Shown piece after piece: positions 56,101-64,000 of a DNA stretch of 64,000 nucleotides (position 1 is the stretch's first letter; each line of letters starts with the position of its first letter). The stretch comes from Pseudomonadota bacterium. Lineage in GTDB: Bacteria > Pseudomonadota > Gammaproteobacteria > Burkholderiales > Ferrovaceae. Position numbers and translations under genes: made by a program. The stretch is taken from NCBI GenBank assembly GCA_021805445.1, contig JAJZFH010000056.1, positions 1-64,000 on the forward strand. Reading direction: 5' to 3'. The notes under the pieces were generated by a model, which saw nothing but the letters and a program-made list of their open reading frames with translations, searched no databases and had not been told where the DNA came from.

Positions 56101-59100
56101 TTGACTTCTACTTCCTCTGTCGTCCCTCTTCCGGATCCCCCGATTCTGGAGGTTTCGGATCCCGCGCGCGGTTTGTTGCGGCTGGTTTCCCTGTCCTTCC
56201 TTTCTCTGACCAGAAACCAGATTCATACCCTCTGGGAAGTATTTTGCCAGCGCAGCGACTTTCCAGCCTCTGATGCAACCCCTTTAATCGAACATCTTCT
56301 CGAAAAAAACGAACTGATCCTGTCTCAGGGTCGCTTATCCTGTTGTCCTGCCCTGAGCGAAGTCATTCTCCGTGCGCCAGAAGATGAGGCCCGGATTCAA
56401 ATAGCGCTGGATACGGTGCGTCAGGTCTTCAAGATTGCCGATTATCGCTTTGGTTATTTTGTGCGTCAATTCAACGAAGGCGTGCGAGATTTGCGCCTTG
56501 CGTTGTACGCCCGCCGTTTTGAGGATTTTTCCAAGTTGGCGCAGACGCTGCAAAGTTATTTTGCTTCCGAATGGCGTTTGCGCAACCCTTATCTGACCCT
56601 GTTTGACGACCCTTTTTCGGCCCGGCAATTCGACTCCCTGCCGCACGAAATTGCCCTCACCATCGCCGCCACCATTCTGGCACTGCGAACCAGTCGTCTG
56701 GAACCCTGCAAGGGGCCCCTTTCCTGGTTACGGGAACAAGCGCGTCTCGCTCCTGAAGAGCAACGGCAATGGTTTGCCAGTGTTCTGTGCGAACCCATGA
56801 TTCTGCGCGGACACCTGGAAGAATCGCTGGCCTTGGTGCGGGGACGTCCCTTTCCCCTGGCGCGTTGTGTGGAAGCGTTGGTTCTGGTCTTGCAGGGACA
56901 AACGGAACGAGCCCTTCCAGGGTTCGAGGACGTACTGAAGGATTGCCGAAAACCCCAGGATCTGCGCAAAAGCGGCATGAGTGGGCTGGGAGGAATCGCC
57001 TACGTCGTCTCTCTGATTGCCAGTAATGATCCAAAAGCATTGGAACGGGCCTCCCAGCACATTGCCCTGGTAATCCGCAATGGAGCAGGAATGAGTTCCA
57101 TCTATGCTTGTCTGGGACAGGTGGCCCATGCGGCCCAGTCCGTCCAGTCAAGCACTGCAGAGGGCAGAACGGAAATAGGTGACAAGGAGTCACTGGCACA
57201 ATTGTTTCGAGCCCTGGCCTGTTGGTGGGTGGATGGCGATGGTGAACGTATCGACCCCGTGCGCTTGATCGAATTGGCGCGACGTGCGGAATCCCACGGA
57301 TATCGCTGGATTGCGGCAGAGGCCTGGGAACTATTGGAGCGCATGCAAGCCGGAAGTCCTGTGCACCATGCCACCCATCTGCATCAGGAAATGGGATCCC
57401 TCACCCTGGTTCCTGCCATTCGCCGTCAACCCCTGTGGGAACGGGCACTGGGTGCGCTGGAGAGACTGGGAGAGGAGTTGGGTGAAACGCTGACGCCAGT
57501 CCGGCAACAGCGTTTTTACTGGGCCCTCAGTCGCCATTCCGACGGGGATACCTTTCTCCTCGAGGCACGTGAACAGAAGCGTCAGGTTCATGGGGCATGG
57601 GGTGCCAGCAAGGCGATTACCTTTCAGCGTCTGATCAATGTGACGCAAGAACTGGAAGGCGTCACGGACCAGGACAAAACCGTGATTGCCTATCTGAGAA
57701 ATACCCTGGTAAACCAGAAGCCCCACGACAAACGTTTCGTTGCCCCTCAGGCCTTGCGTCTGCTGATAGGGCATCCGCTGGTGTTTTGGGGGCATGACGC
57801 CCGGCGCCCCATTGAACTCGTGGCAGGACGTTTCGTTTTGACCAGTGGACGTGACCGCCATCATTGGTACCTGCAACTGGAACCGCAGATCCCGGAGGGA
57901 GAAGATTTGTGGATCGAGCAGGAGTCTTCCCACCGTTTACGCCTTTATGGACTGACCGAGGAGGAAATCCGTCTGCGCGACATTCTGGGAGAGTTGGGGC
58001 AGCAGATTCCCCTCCCTCAGGAGGAGCGAGTCGTCTCTTTGCTCAAGACCCTGAGTGGCCGTTTTCTGGTGCAAGGCGATCCTCCTGCGCCCGCCAATCT
58101 ACTTCTGGTGGATGCTTCAGTCTCCTTCTACGCTTTGCTCTCTCCTCATCCCCAAGGGATTCATCTGGCCCTGGTGGTCTACCCTCTGGGAGAATCTCGG
58201 GAATCCTTCATTCCTGGAGCGGGGCATGCTGTTTGTCTCGACGGAGAAAGCGACACCACGCCGAAAGGCGTGAAGCGCGTGCTGGACGGAGAGCGTTGTC
58301 GTGCACAAGAGATCTTTGACGCCTGTCTTCCCTGGCTGGTTCCTGCCGATCTTCCCTTTACCGGAATCAGTCGCCACCCTGCAGCAGCTTGTGAAATCCT
58401 GACTCTGCTCAAGACCATGGGTGAATCTACCGTGCATCTGCGCTGGCCGGCGGGAGAAAGTTTACGGATCCGTGGAGAAGTGCACCTCCCTCAAATGGCG
58501 CTTCAGATCCATTCCCAGGGAGACTGGCTCAAGATTTCCGGGGGAGTGCGTGTCGATGCCCATACCGTACTGGAACTCAAAACCCTCATGGAAGCGGCAA
58601 AACATTCGGACTGTCGTTTCGTGGCTTTGTCGGATGGTCAATTCATTGCCCTGAGTGAAGGCTTGCTGGATCGAATCCGGGGACTGGCCAGTCTGGCCCA
58701 GGAAGAAGAAGCCGGAGAACTTCAGATTCATGCCCTTGCTGCACCGCATCTGTCTGAACTGATCGAGCAGGAAAGTTCCGCAATCACCGATCAGCGTTGG
58801 ATCGAATTATTGATGCGGCATGAATCCCTGAGCCAATGGGAACCCCAGATTCCTTCCGTGCTTCAGGCAGAATTGCGCGATTATCAACGGACAGGGTTTG
58901 CCTGGATGGTGCGTCATGCCGAAGCCGGAGCAGGGGCCTGTCTGGCGGATGACATGGGCCTGGGCAAAACACTTCAAACGCTGGCCTTGCTCCTTTACCG
59001 AGCCCCCCTGGGGGCGGCTCTGGTGGTTGCGCCCACGTCGGTCTGCGGGAACTGGGTACAGGAGGCCCAACGTTTTTCTCCCACCCTGGACCTGCACTGG

Positions 59101-60252
59101 CTCTGCGTGGGCGGGAAAAACCAACTGGCGGATTTGGGCCCGAATTCCCTGGTCATTCTGAGTTACACCCTGTTTCAGCAAGAAACAGAGATGATCGGCA
59201 ACCATCATTGGGCCACTTGCGTGCTGGATGAAGCCCAGGCCATCAAGAATCCGGGCACCAAGCGCTCGCAGGCGGCCATGAAGATTCGTGCAGATTTTCG
59301 TTTGTTGACCACGGGAACCCCCATTGAAAATCACCTCGGAGAATTATGGAATCTTTTCCGTTTCATCAATCCCGGCCTGTTGGGGTCTCTGGACACGTTT
59401 ACGGAAAAGTTTTCCCACCCCATCGAGCGTCATGGGGATGTCGAAGCCCGGGAGCAATTGCGCCGCCTGATTCAACCGTTCATCCTGAGGCGTACCAAGT
59501 CTCAGGTGTTGACTGAATTGCCGCAACGTACGGAAGTCACGCTGCAACTGGAGGCCACCTCGGAGGAACAGGCCATGTATGAGGCGGTTCGTCTCGAAGC
59601 GCTGGAGAACACCACCTTGCCTGGCGACGAACAACCAAATAGAATCAAGGTATTGGCTGGCATCATGAAGTTGCGGCGGGCCTGTTGCCATGGTGCGCTG
59701 ATTCTCCCTGATCGACCCTGGATCTCCACCAAGATTACCGCACTCATGGAAATCCTGGAAGAATTGAAGGAGAGCGGGCATCGGGCCCTGGTCTTCAGTC
59801 AGTTCGTGGATTATCTGTCCCTGATTCGGCAATCGCTGGAAGAACATCACATCACCTATCAGTATCTGGATGGATCCACCCCATCCGCCGAACGGGCCAA
59901 ACGTGTCAGATCCTTTCAGGAAGGCACGGACGATATCTTCCTCATCAGTCTCAAGGCCGGTGGGGTAGGGCTCAACCTTACCGCAGCGGATTATGTCATT
60001 CATATGGATCCCTGGTGGAATCCTGCGGTAGAGGATCAAGCCTCGGACCGTGCCCATCGCATGGGGCAGACTCGACCCGTGACGGTTTATCGGTTGATCA
60101 TCAAGGATTCCATCGAGGAAAAGATCGTCGCCCTGCATGAACGCAAGCGCAACCTGGCAGACAGCTTGCTGGAGGGCGCTGGAGAAACCAGCACCCTCAG
60201 CACCGAGGAATTGATCGGTCTCCTGCAGAATCAGCCGTGCAGGGGTTTATAG
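56101..60252 (+). CDS. SNF2-family helicase-like ATPase, 1383 aa
   Basis: The C-terminal third is a complete SNF2 ATPase: motif I DDMGLGKTLQT (about 950-957), DEAQAIKNPGT (1043), TTGTPIENHLGELW, the second RecA lobe with VFSQFVDYLSLI, and HRMGQTRPVTVYRLI. Such motors move along DNA and displace bound proteins. The first about 900 residues are unusual: an all-alpha, repeat-like region without zinc-finger or SWIM motifs, possibly used for target binding. The predicted start is TTG with caggac upstream; its first three bases overlap the stop of an 11-codon frame (ATG 56069). The 3' end overlaps ettA by 22 bases on the opposite strand. The specific role is unknown. Confidence 0.88.
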   Translation: MTSTSSVVPLPDPPILEVSDPARGLLRLVSLSFLSLTRNQIHTLWEVFCQRSDFPASDATPLIEHLLEKNELILSQGRLSCCPALSEVILRAPEDEARIQIALDTVRQVFKIADYRFGYFVRQFNEGVRDLRLALYARRFEDFSKLAQTLQSYFASEWRLRNPYLTLFDDPFSARQFDSLPHEIALTIAATILALRTSRLEPCKGPLSWLREQARLAPEEQRQWFASVLCEPMILRGHLEESLALVRGRPFPLARCVEALVLVLQGQTERALPGFEDVLKDCRKPQDLRKSGMSGLGGIAYVVSLIASNDPKALERASQHIALVIRNGAGMSSIYACLGQVAHAAQSVQSSTAEGRTEIGDKESLAQLFRALACWWVDGDGERIDPVRLIELARRAESHGYRWIAAEAWELLERMQAGSPVHHATHLHQEMGSLTLVPAIRRQPLWERALGALERLGEELGETLTPVRQQRFYWALSRHSDGDTFLLEAREQKRQVHGAWGASKAITFQRLINVTQELEGVTDQDKTVIAYLRNTLVNQKPHDKRFVAPQALRLLIGHPLVFWGHDARRPIELVAGRFVLTSGRDRHHWYLQLEPQIPEGEDLWIEQESSHRLRLYGLTEEEIRLRDILGELGQQIPLPQEERVVSLLKTLSGRFLVQGDPPAPANLLLVDASVSFYALLSPHPQGIHLALVVYPLGESRESFIPGAGHAVCLDGESDTTPKGVKRVLDGERCRAQEIFDACLPWLVPADLPFTGISRHPAAACEILTLLKTMGESTVHLRWPAGESLRIRGEVHLPQMALQIHSQGDWLKISGGVRVDAHTVLELKTLMEAAKHSDCRFVALSDGQFIALSEGLLDRIRGLASLAQEEEAGELQIHALAAPHLSELIEQESSAITDQRWIELLMRHESLSQWEPQIPSVLQAELRDYQRTGFAWMVRHAEAGAGACLADDMGLGKTLQTLALLLYRAPLGAALVVAPTSVCGNWVQEAQRFSPTLDLHWLCVGGKNQLADLGPNSLVILSYTLFQQETEMIGNHHWATCVLDEAQAIKNPGTKRSQAAMKIRADFRLLTTGTPIENHLGELWNLFRFINPGLLGSLDTFTEKFSHPIERHGDVEAREQLRRLIQPFILRRTKSQVLTELPQRTEVTLQLEATSEEQAMYEAVRLEALENTTLPGDEQPNRIKVLAGIMKLRRACCHGALILPDRPWISTKITALMEILEELKESGHRALVFSQFVDYLSLIRQSLEEHHITYQYLDGSTPSAERAKRVRSFQEGTDDIFLISLKAGGVGLNLTAADYVIHMDPWWNPAVEDQASDRAHRMGQTRPVTVYRLIIKDSIEEKIVALHERKRNLADSLLEGAGETSTLSTEELIGLLQNQPCRGL

Positions 60253-61898
60253 CGTAAGCGACGGGGTCGCGCGCCTTCTTCTCCCAGACGTTTTTTCTTG
60301 TCTGCTTCGTATTCCTGGTAGTTGCCCGTAAAGAAGGTCACTTGCGAATCTCCCTCGAAGGCCAGGATATGGGTGGCAATCCGGTCCAGAAACCAACGGT
60401 CGTGGGAGATGACCAACACGGCCCCGGCAAATTCCAGCAAGGCATCTTCGAGCGCGCGCAGGGTCTCTACATCGAGATCGTTGGAAGGTTCATCCAGAAG
60501 TAGAACATTCCCCCCACGAATCAGGGTCTTGGCCAGATGCAGGCGACCGCGTTCCCCTCCTGACAGATTCCCCACGATCTTTTGCTGGTCCGCCCCCTTG
60601 AAATTGAAGCGCCCGATATAAGCACGGGACGGAGTTTCGTACTTGCCCACGGTGAGCATATCCGAGCCGCCGGAAATGAATTCCCAAACGGTTTTATCGC
60701 TGTCCAGCGTTTCGCGTGACTGATCCACATAGGAAAGATTTACGGTAGAACCTATTTTGATCGTACCGGAATCCGGAGTTTCCTGACCGACGATCATGCG
60801 AAAAAGTGTGGATTTACCGGCTCCGTTGGGACCAATGATGCCGACGATGGCACCGGGCGGAATGGCCAGACTGACATTATCCAGAAGCAGACGGTCTCCA
60901 AAGGATTTGGTGACCCCGTCGAGTTCTATGACGGAATCTCCCAAACGTTCGCCCACAGGAATAAAGATTTCCTGGGTTTCATTGCGCTTCTGGTACTCCT
61001 GAGAGTTGAGTTCCTCGAAGCGTGCCAAGCGGGCCTTGGATTTCGCCTGACGACCCTTGGGGTTCTGGCGAACCCATTCCAGTTCCTTGTGAATCGCTTT
61101 CTGGCGCGCAGATTCCTGAGATTCTTCCTGTTTCAGACGATCCTCTTTCTGACCAAGCCATGAACTGTAGTTACCCTTCCAGGGAATCCCGTGCCCCCGG
61201 TCCAGTTCCAAAATCCATTCGGCAGCATTGTCCAGAAAATACCGATCATGGGTCACTGCCACCACAGTACCTGGAAAACGCTGCAAAAACTGTTCCAACC
61301 AATCGACACTTTCTGCATCCAGGTGGTTCGTGGGTTCATCCAGCAGCAGCATGTCAGGTTTGGAGATCAGTAACTGACACAGGGCCACACGGCGTTTTTC
61401 ACCGCCGGACAGATTGCCGATCAGCGCGTCCCAGGGAGGAAGACGCAGGGCATCGGCCGCAATGTCCATTTGTAACTCGGCACTATGCCCATCAGCCGCA
61501 CTGAGAATGGCTTCAAGGCGAGCCTGTTCGGTCGCCAGATGATCAAAATCCGCGTCGGGCTCGGCATAGGCCGCATAGACAGCCTCCAGAGCCGCACGCG
61601 CTTCGATGATCGAACCCAGGCCCTGTTCCACCGCCTGACGGACGGTCAGTTCGGGATCCAGTTGGGGTTCCTGGGGGAGATAACCAATTTTCAGCCCGGG
61701 CTGAGGGGTGGCTTCACCTTCAATATCTCGGTCAATGCCGGCCATGATTCTGAGAATCGTGGATTTTCCCGAGCCATTCAGTCCAAGCACCCCGATTTTT
61801 GCCCCCGGGAAAAAACTCAGAGAGATATCCTTGAGGATCTGCCGCTTGGGTGGGACAATCTTCCCCACTCGGTTCATGCTGTAGACATACTGAGCCAT
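60231..61898 (-). CDS. ettA: Energy-dependent translational throttle protein EttA (ABC-F)
   Basis: The 555-residue protein has two ABC domains in tandem and no membrane segments, the ABC-F architecture. Motifs are GLNGSGKST, LSGGEKRRVALC and LLDEPTNHLDAES in the first, then GPNGAGKST, LSGGERGRLHLAKTL and LLDEPSNDLDVETL in the second. EttA binds the ribosomal E site and gates the first elongation step depending on the ADP/ATP ratio. The N-terminus MAQYVYSMNRVGK matches E. coli EttA. Confidence 0.96.
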   Translation of the reverse strand: MAQYVYSMNRVGKIVPPKRQILKDISLSFFPGAKIGVLGLNGSGKSTILRIMAGIDRDIEGEATPQPGLKIGYLPQEPQLDPELTVRQAVEQGLGSIIEARAALEAVYAAYAEPDADFDHLATEQARLEAILSAADGHSAELQMDIAADALRLPPWDALIGNLSGGEKRRVALCQLLISKPDMLLLDEPTNHLDAESVDWLEQFLQRFPGTVVAVTHDRYFLDNAAEWILELDRGHGIPWKGNYSSWLGQKEDRLKQEESQESARQKAIHKELEWVRQNPKGRQAKSKARLARFEELNSQEYQKRNETQEIFIPVGERLGDSVIELDGVTKSFGDRLLLDNVSLAIPPGAIVGIIGPNGAGKSTLFRMIVGQETPDSGTIKIGSTVNLSYVDQSRETLDSDKTVWEFISGGSDMLTVGKYETPSRAYIGRFNFKGADQQKIVGNLSGGERGRLHLAKTLIRGGNVLLLDEPSNDLDVETLRALEDALLEFAGAVLVISHDRWFLDRIATHILAFEGDSQVTFFTGNYQEYEADKKKRLGEEGARPRRLRYKPLHG

Positions 61899-62044
61899 AG
61901 GATTGAGGTATACCTTTCCGAAAAGAGTGACAGATTACCATAGACGGGATGTACGGAACCATTTCTCATGGTTAAACTCTATGCTGGCGAGTTATAATGA
62001 CGGATGTCCGATTTCAGACAAATTCGTAAGAGAGATCACCCAAC

Positions 62045-62674
62045 ATGACGCACAAAAATTATTTGACGCTCACCCTTTGTTCGTTGGCCTTGGCACTGTT
62101 ATCCGGTTGCTCCACTCCCGGTTTGGGGGGCAGCGACTACACCACCACGGAAGTACGCGGGGAACAATCGGTTCGTCTGGGGACGGTGGAAAGCCTGCGC
62201 AAGGTTCGCATCCAGAGCAATGAACCCGGCATTTTGGGTGCCTTGGGCGGCGGGGTGGCGGGAGCCGCGCTGGGAAGCACCATCGGAGGGGGCAATGGCA
62301 ATGCGGCAGCCACCGTTTTGGGCGCGCTGGCTGCTGGAGCGGCTGGAGATGCCGCCCAAAATGCCTTGTCCACTCAGAATGGAGTGGAAATTACGATTCG
62401 ACTGGACAGCGGTTACGTGATTGCCGTCACCCAAGGGGCCGATGAAGTGTTTCACGTGGGTGATCGCGTTCAAGTGCTGGGAGGAGGGGGTGCCACTCGG
62501 GTGACCAAACTGGATCCCAATTCCAGTCTCGGGCCCACCGGAAGAAGTTCATCGACTCCCAGTGGCATGGCACCGGGCAATGGACAACAGATCCATTATT
62601 ATTGCCCGGACAGCAACGCCTACTATCCCGCAGTCCCCAATTGCAAATCCCCCTGGATGAAAGTGGTGCGCTGA
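62045..62674 (+). CDS. Glycine-zipper outer-membrane lipoprotein (SlyB/Pcp-like)
   Basis: The 209-residue protein has a signal peptide with lipobox LLSGC (Cys22), and a glycine-zipper 2TM segment (GILGALGGGVAGAALGSTIGGG and GALAAGAAGDAAQ) between about residues 60 and 105, as in SlyB. The following beta-rich part (ITIRLDSGYVIAVTQG) resembles the same family. The extra C-terminus, with a Ser/Thr/Gly linker and CPDSNAYYPAVPNC, is unlike SlyB and has two cysteines that could form a disulfide. It is divergent from ettA. Confidence 0.85.
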   Translation: MTHKNYLTLTLCSLALALLSGCSTPGLGGSDYTTTEVRGEQSVRLGTVESLRKVRIQSNEPGILGALGGGVAGAALGSTIGGGNGNAAATVLGALAAGAAGDAAQNALSTQNGVEITIRLDSGYVIAVTQGADEVFHVGDRVQVLGGGGATRVTKLDPNSSLGPTGRSSSTPSGMAPGNGQQIHYYCPDSNAYYPAVPNCKSPWMKVVR

Positions 62675-62861
62675 TCATCGGTGATTTTTTGGGAGGTGGA
62701 TATTCTCCCACAGGCCTCATCTCCGGATGGGGCTTTACCCTCCGCCTGTATTTAACATAATATACATTATACGCAATCTATATCCTGCGGGTTACGCAAC
62801 ACCATGCGTCATTGGTACAATGATCCTTGTGTGCGAGAATCCCACAAAATAAGGAGCCGGT

Positions 62862-63932
62862 ATGATTTTTGTAACTGGAGGTGCAGGTTTTATTGGTGCT
62901 AATTTCGTTTTGGACTGGTTGAATCTCCGGGATGAACCCGTACTGACTCTCGACAAACTAACCTACGCCGGAAATCGGGATAACCTGACAAGCCTCAGTC
63001 AGGATCCACGCCATACGCTGGTAGTGGGCGATATTGGAGATGCGGCTCTGGTCCGCGCCCTGTTGAAATTGCACCGGCCCCGCGCGATCATCAATTTTGC
63101 CGCCGAAAGTCATGTAGACCGCTCCATTTATGGTCCGGCAGATTTCATTCAAACCAATATCGTCGGTACCTTTCATCTGCTGGAATCGGTACGTGCGTAC
63201 TGGAATGAATTGGGGGGTGAGGAACGCAAAAAATTCCATTTCCTGCACGTATCCACCGATGAAGTCTATGGTTCCCTGGCTCCACAGGACCCTGCCTTTT
63301 CCGAATCCACCCCCTATGCGCCGAATAGCCCCTACTCCGCTTCCAAAGCCGCTTCCGACCACCTGGTGCGCGCATGGCACCATACCTATGGATTGCCGGT
63401 CCTGACCACCAACTGTTCCAATAACTATGGGCCCTACCAGTTTCCGGAAAAATTGATACCCCTCATGTTGTATCAAGCCCTGGCTGAAAAACCTCTGCCG
63501 GTCTATGGGGATGGCCAGAACGTAAGGGACTGGCTCCATGTCAGTGATCACGCCAGCGGAATTCGCCGAGTGCTCGAGGCCGGACGGGTGGGAGAAACCT
63601 ACAATATCGGCGGAAATAGCGAATTAGCCAATCTTGCGGTGGTCCAGGCCCTCTGTGATGCGCTGGACCGGCATCGCCCCACGTCCCAGGGTTCCCGACG
63701 TCGTCTCATTCAATTCGTTGCTGACCGTCCGGGACATGATCGGCGCTACGCCATCGATGCCAGCAAAATTCGCAGGGAGTTGGATTGGCAGCCCGCCCAT
63801 ACCTTCGATTCCGGTTTGGAACAGACCGTGCGCTGGTATCTGAGTCATCAGGAGTGGAATGAACGTGTACTGTCTGGCGCTTATCGTTCCTGGCTGGAAC
63901 AAAATTATGCGGAACGGAGGCAGGAAGCATGA
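62862..63932 (+). CDS. rfbB: dTDP-glucose 4,6-dehydratase
   Basis: RfbB/RmlB makes dTDP-4-keto-6-deoxyglucose, the second step of dTDP-rhamnose synthesis for lipopolysaccharide. The 356-residue protein shows the NAD motif GGAGFIGANFV, STDEVYG, the catalytic YSASKAASDH and NNYGPYQFPEKLIPL. The aaggag upstream and typical length support the start. Its stop overlaps the ATG of rfbA (ATGA), so it begins an rfb operon that continues beyond the window. Confidence 0.96.
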   Translation: MIFVTGGAGFIGANFVLDWLNLRDEPVLTLDKLTYAGNRDNLTSLSQDPRHTLVVGDIGDAALVRALLKLHRPRAIINFAAESHVDRSIYGPADFIQTNIVGTFHLLESVRAYWNELGGEERKKFHFLHVSTDEVYGSLAPQDPAFSESTPYAPNSPYSASKAASDHLVRAWHHTYGLPVLTTNCSNNYGPYQFPEKLIPLMLYQALAEKPLPVYGDGQNVRDWLHVSDHASGIRRVLEAGRVGETYNIGGNSELANLAVVQALCDALDRHRPTSQGSRRRLIQFVADRPGHDRRYAIDASKIRRELDWQPAHTFDSGLEQTVRWYLSHQEWNERVLSGAYRSWLEQNYAERRQEA

Positions 63933-64000
63933 GAAAAGGCATCATTCTGGCCGGAGGTTCCGGGACCCGCCTCTATCCCGCCACTCAAGTCATTTCCAAA
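63929..64000 (+). CDS. rfbA: Glucose-1-phosphate thymidylyltransferase, N-terminal fragment at the window end
   Basis: The first 24 codons are visible and read MRKGIILAGGSGTRLYPAT, the nucleotide-binding start of RfbA/RmlA, which makes dTDP-glucose. The gene is cut by the window end and not by a mutation. It overlaps rfbB by four bases. Confidence 0.93.
   Translation, partial: MRKGIILAGGSGTRLYPATQVISK

Noticed and set aside
1-64000. CRISPR arrays, tRNA and rRNA genes
   Set aside because: No regularly spaced repeats, no tRNA-like cloverleaf with a T-loop signature and no rRNA sequence were recognised by eye.

Overview
The window looks like a chromosomal segment of a moderately GC-rich, Gram-negative proteobacterium, most likely a betaproteobacterium. 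The evidence is the order rimP-nusA-infB-rbfA-truB, an mdtABC-type RND pump with its own OprM/NodT lipoprotein, an MlaF ATPase, 7Fe ferredoxin, EttA and rfbBA. An acidophilic iron-oxidiser-like (Ferrovum/Gallionella-type) host is possible but cannot be shown from this sequence. No rRNA, tRNA or CRISPR was recognised.

Region 1 (1-10.8 kb) is the accessory part. On the minus strand a 122-residue Aer-type PAS protein overlaps a large TM-PAS-GAF-PAS-GGDEF signalling gene that runs off the left edge. After about 0.8 kb of unassigned DNA comes the most interesting structure: a visibly AT-rich, tightly coupled minus-strand operon of three large tyrosine recombinases (744, 699 and 475 aa), a 190-aa coiled-coil accessory protein and an intact thymidylate synthase gene. 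Its right end interrupts the host's own thyA after codon 113, in the conserved GPLYG motif. The element therefore breaks an important metabolic gene and carries a replacement from a different ThyA subgroup, placed last in the recombinase operon and in the same orientation as the broken host gene. The 3' part of the host thyA is not in this window, so the left boundary is uncertain.

Region 2 (10.8-31.7 kb) is ordinary core genome. It holds an M17 aminopeptidase, then a promoter and short terminator-containing leader ahead of rimP-nusA-infB-rbfA-truB, and an Atm1-type ABC exporter overlapping truB. These are followed by PBP7-like pbpG, hrpA, an ArnT-like glycosyltransferase, rpmE, rho, trxA, fdxA, a methyltransferase, a frameshifted small membrane-protein gene and a yqjD/yqjE/yqjK-like trio.

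Region 3 (31.7-42.7 kb) carries a fumarylacetoacetase-family enzyme, a cytochrome c, a rhodanese and a three-gene envelope operon (NodB deacetylase, DUF4015 glycoside-hydrolase-like protein, serine hydrolase-NamZ fusion). It continues with sodB, an aromatic/aspartate aminotransferase and uvrB.

Region 4 (42.7-64 kb) contains a compact minus-strand block: a GlcD-like oxidase, nadE, an OprM-like lipoprotein, mdtC, mdtB, mdtA and mlaF. After it come a 1383-aa SNF2 helicase, ettA, a glycine-zipper lipoprotein, and the start of the dTDP-rhamnose cluster (rfbB, partial rfbA). Four-base ATGA overlaps between neighbours are frequent, so translational coupling is likely in many operons.
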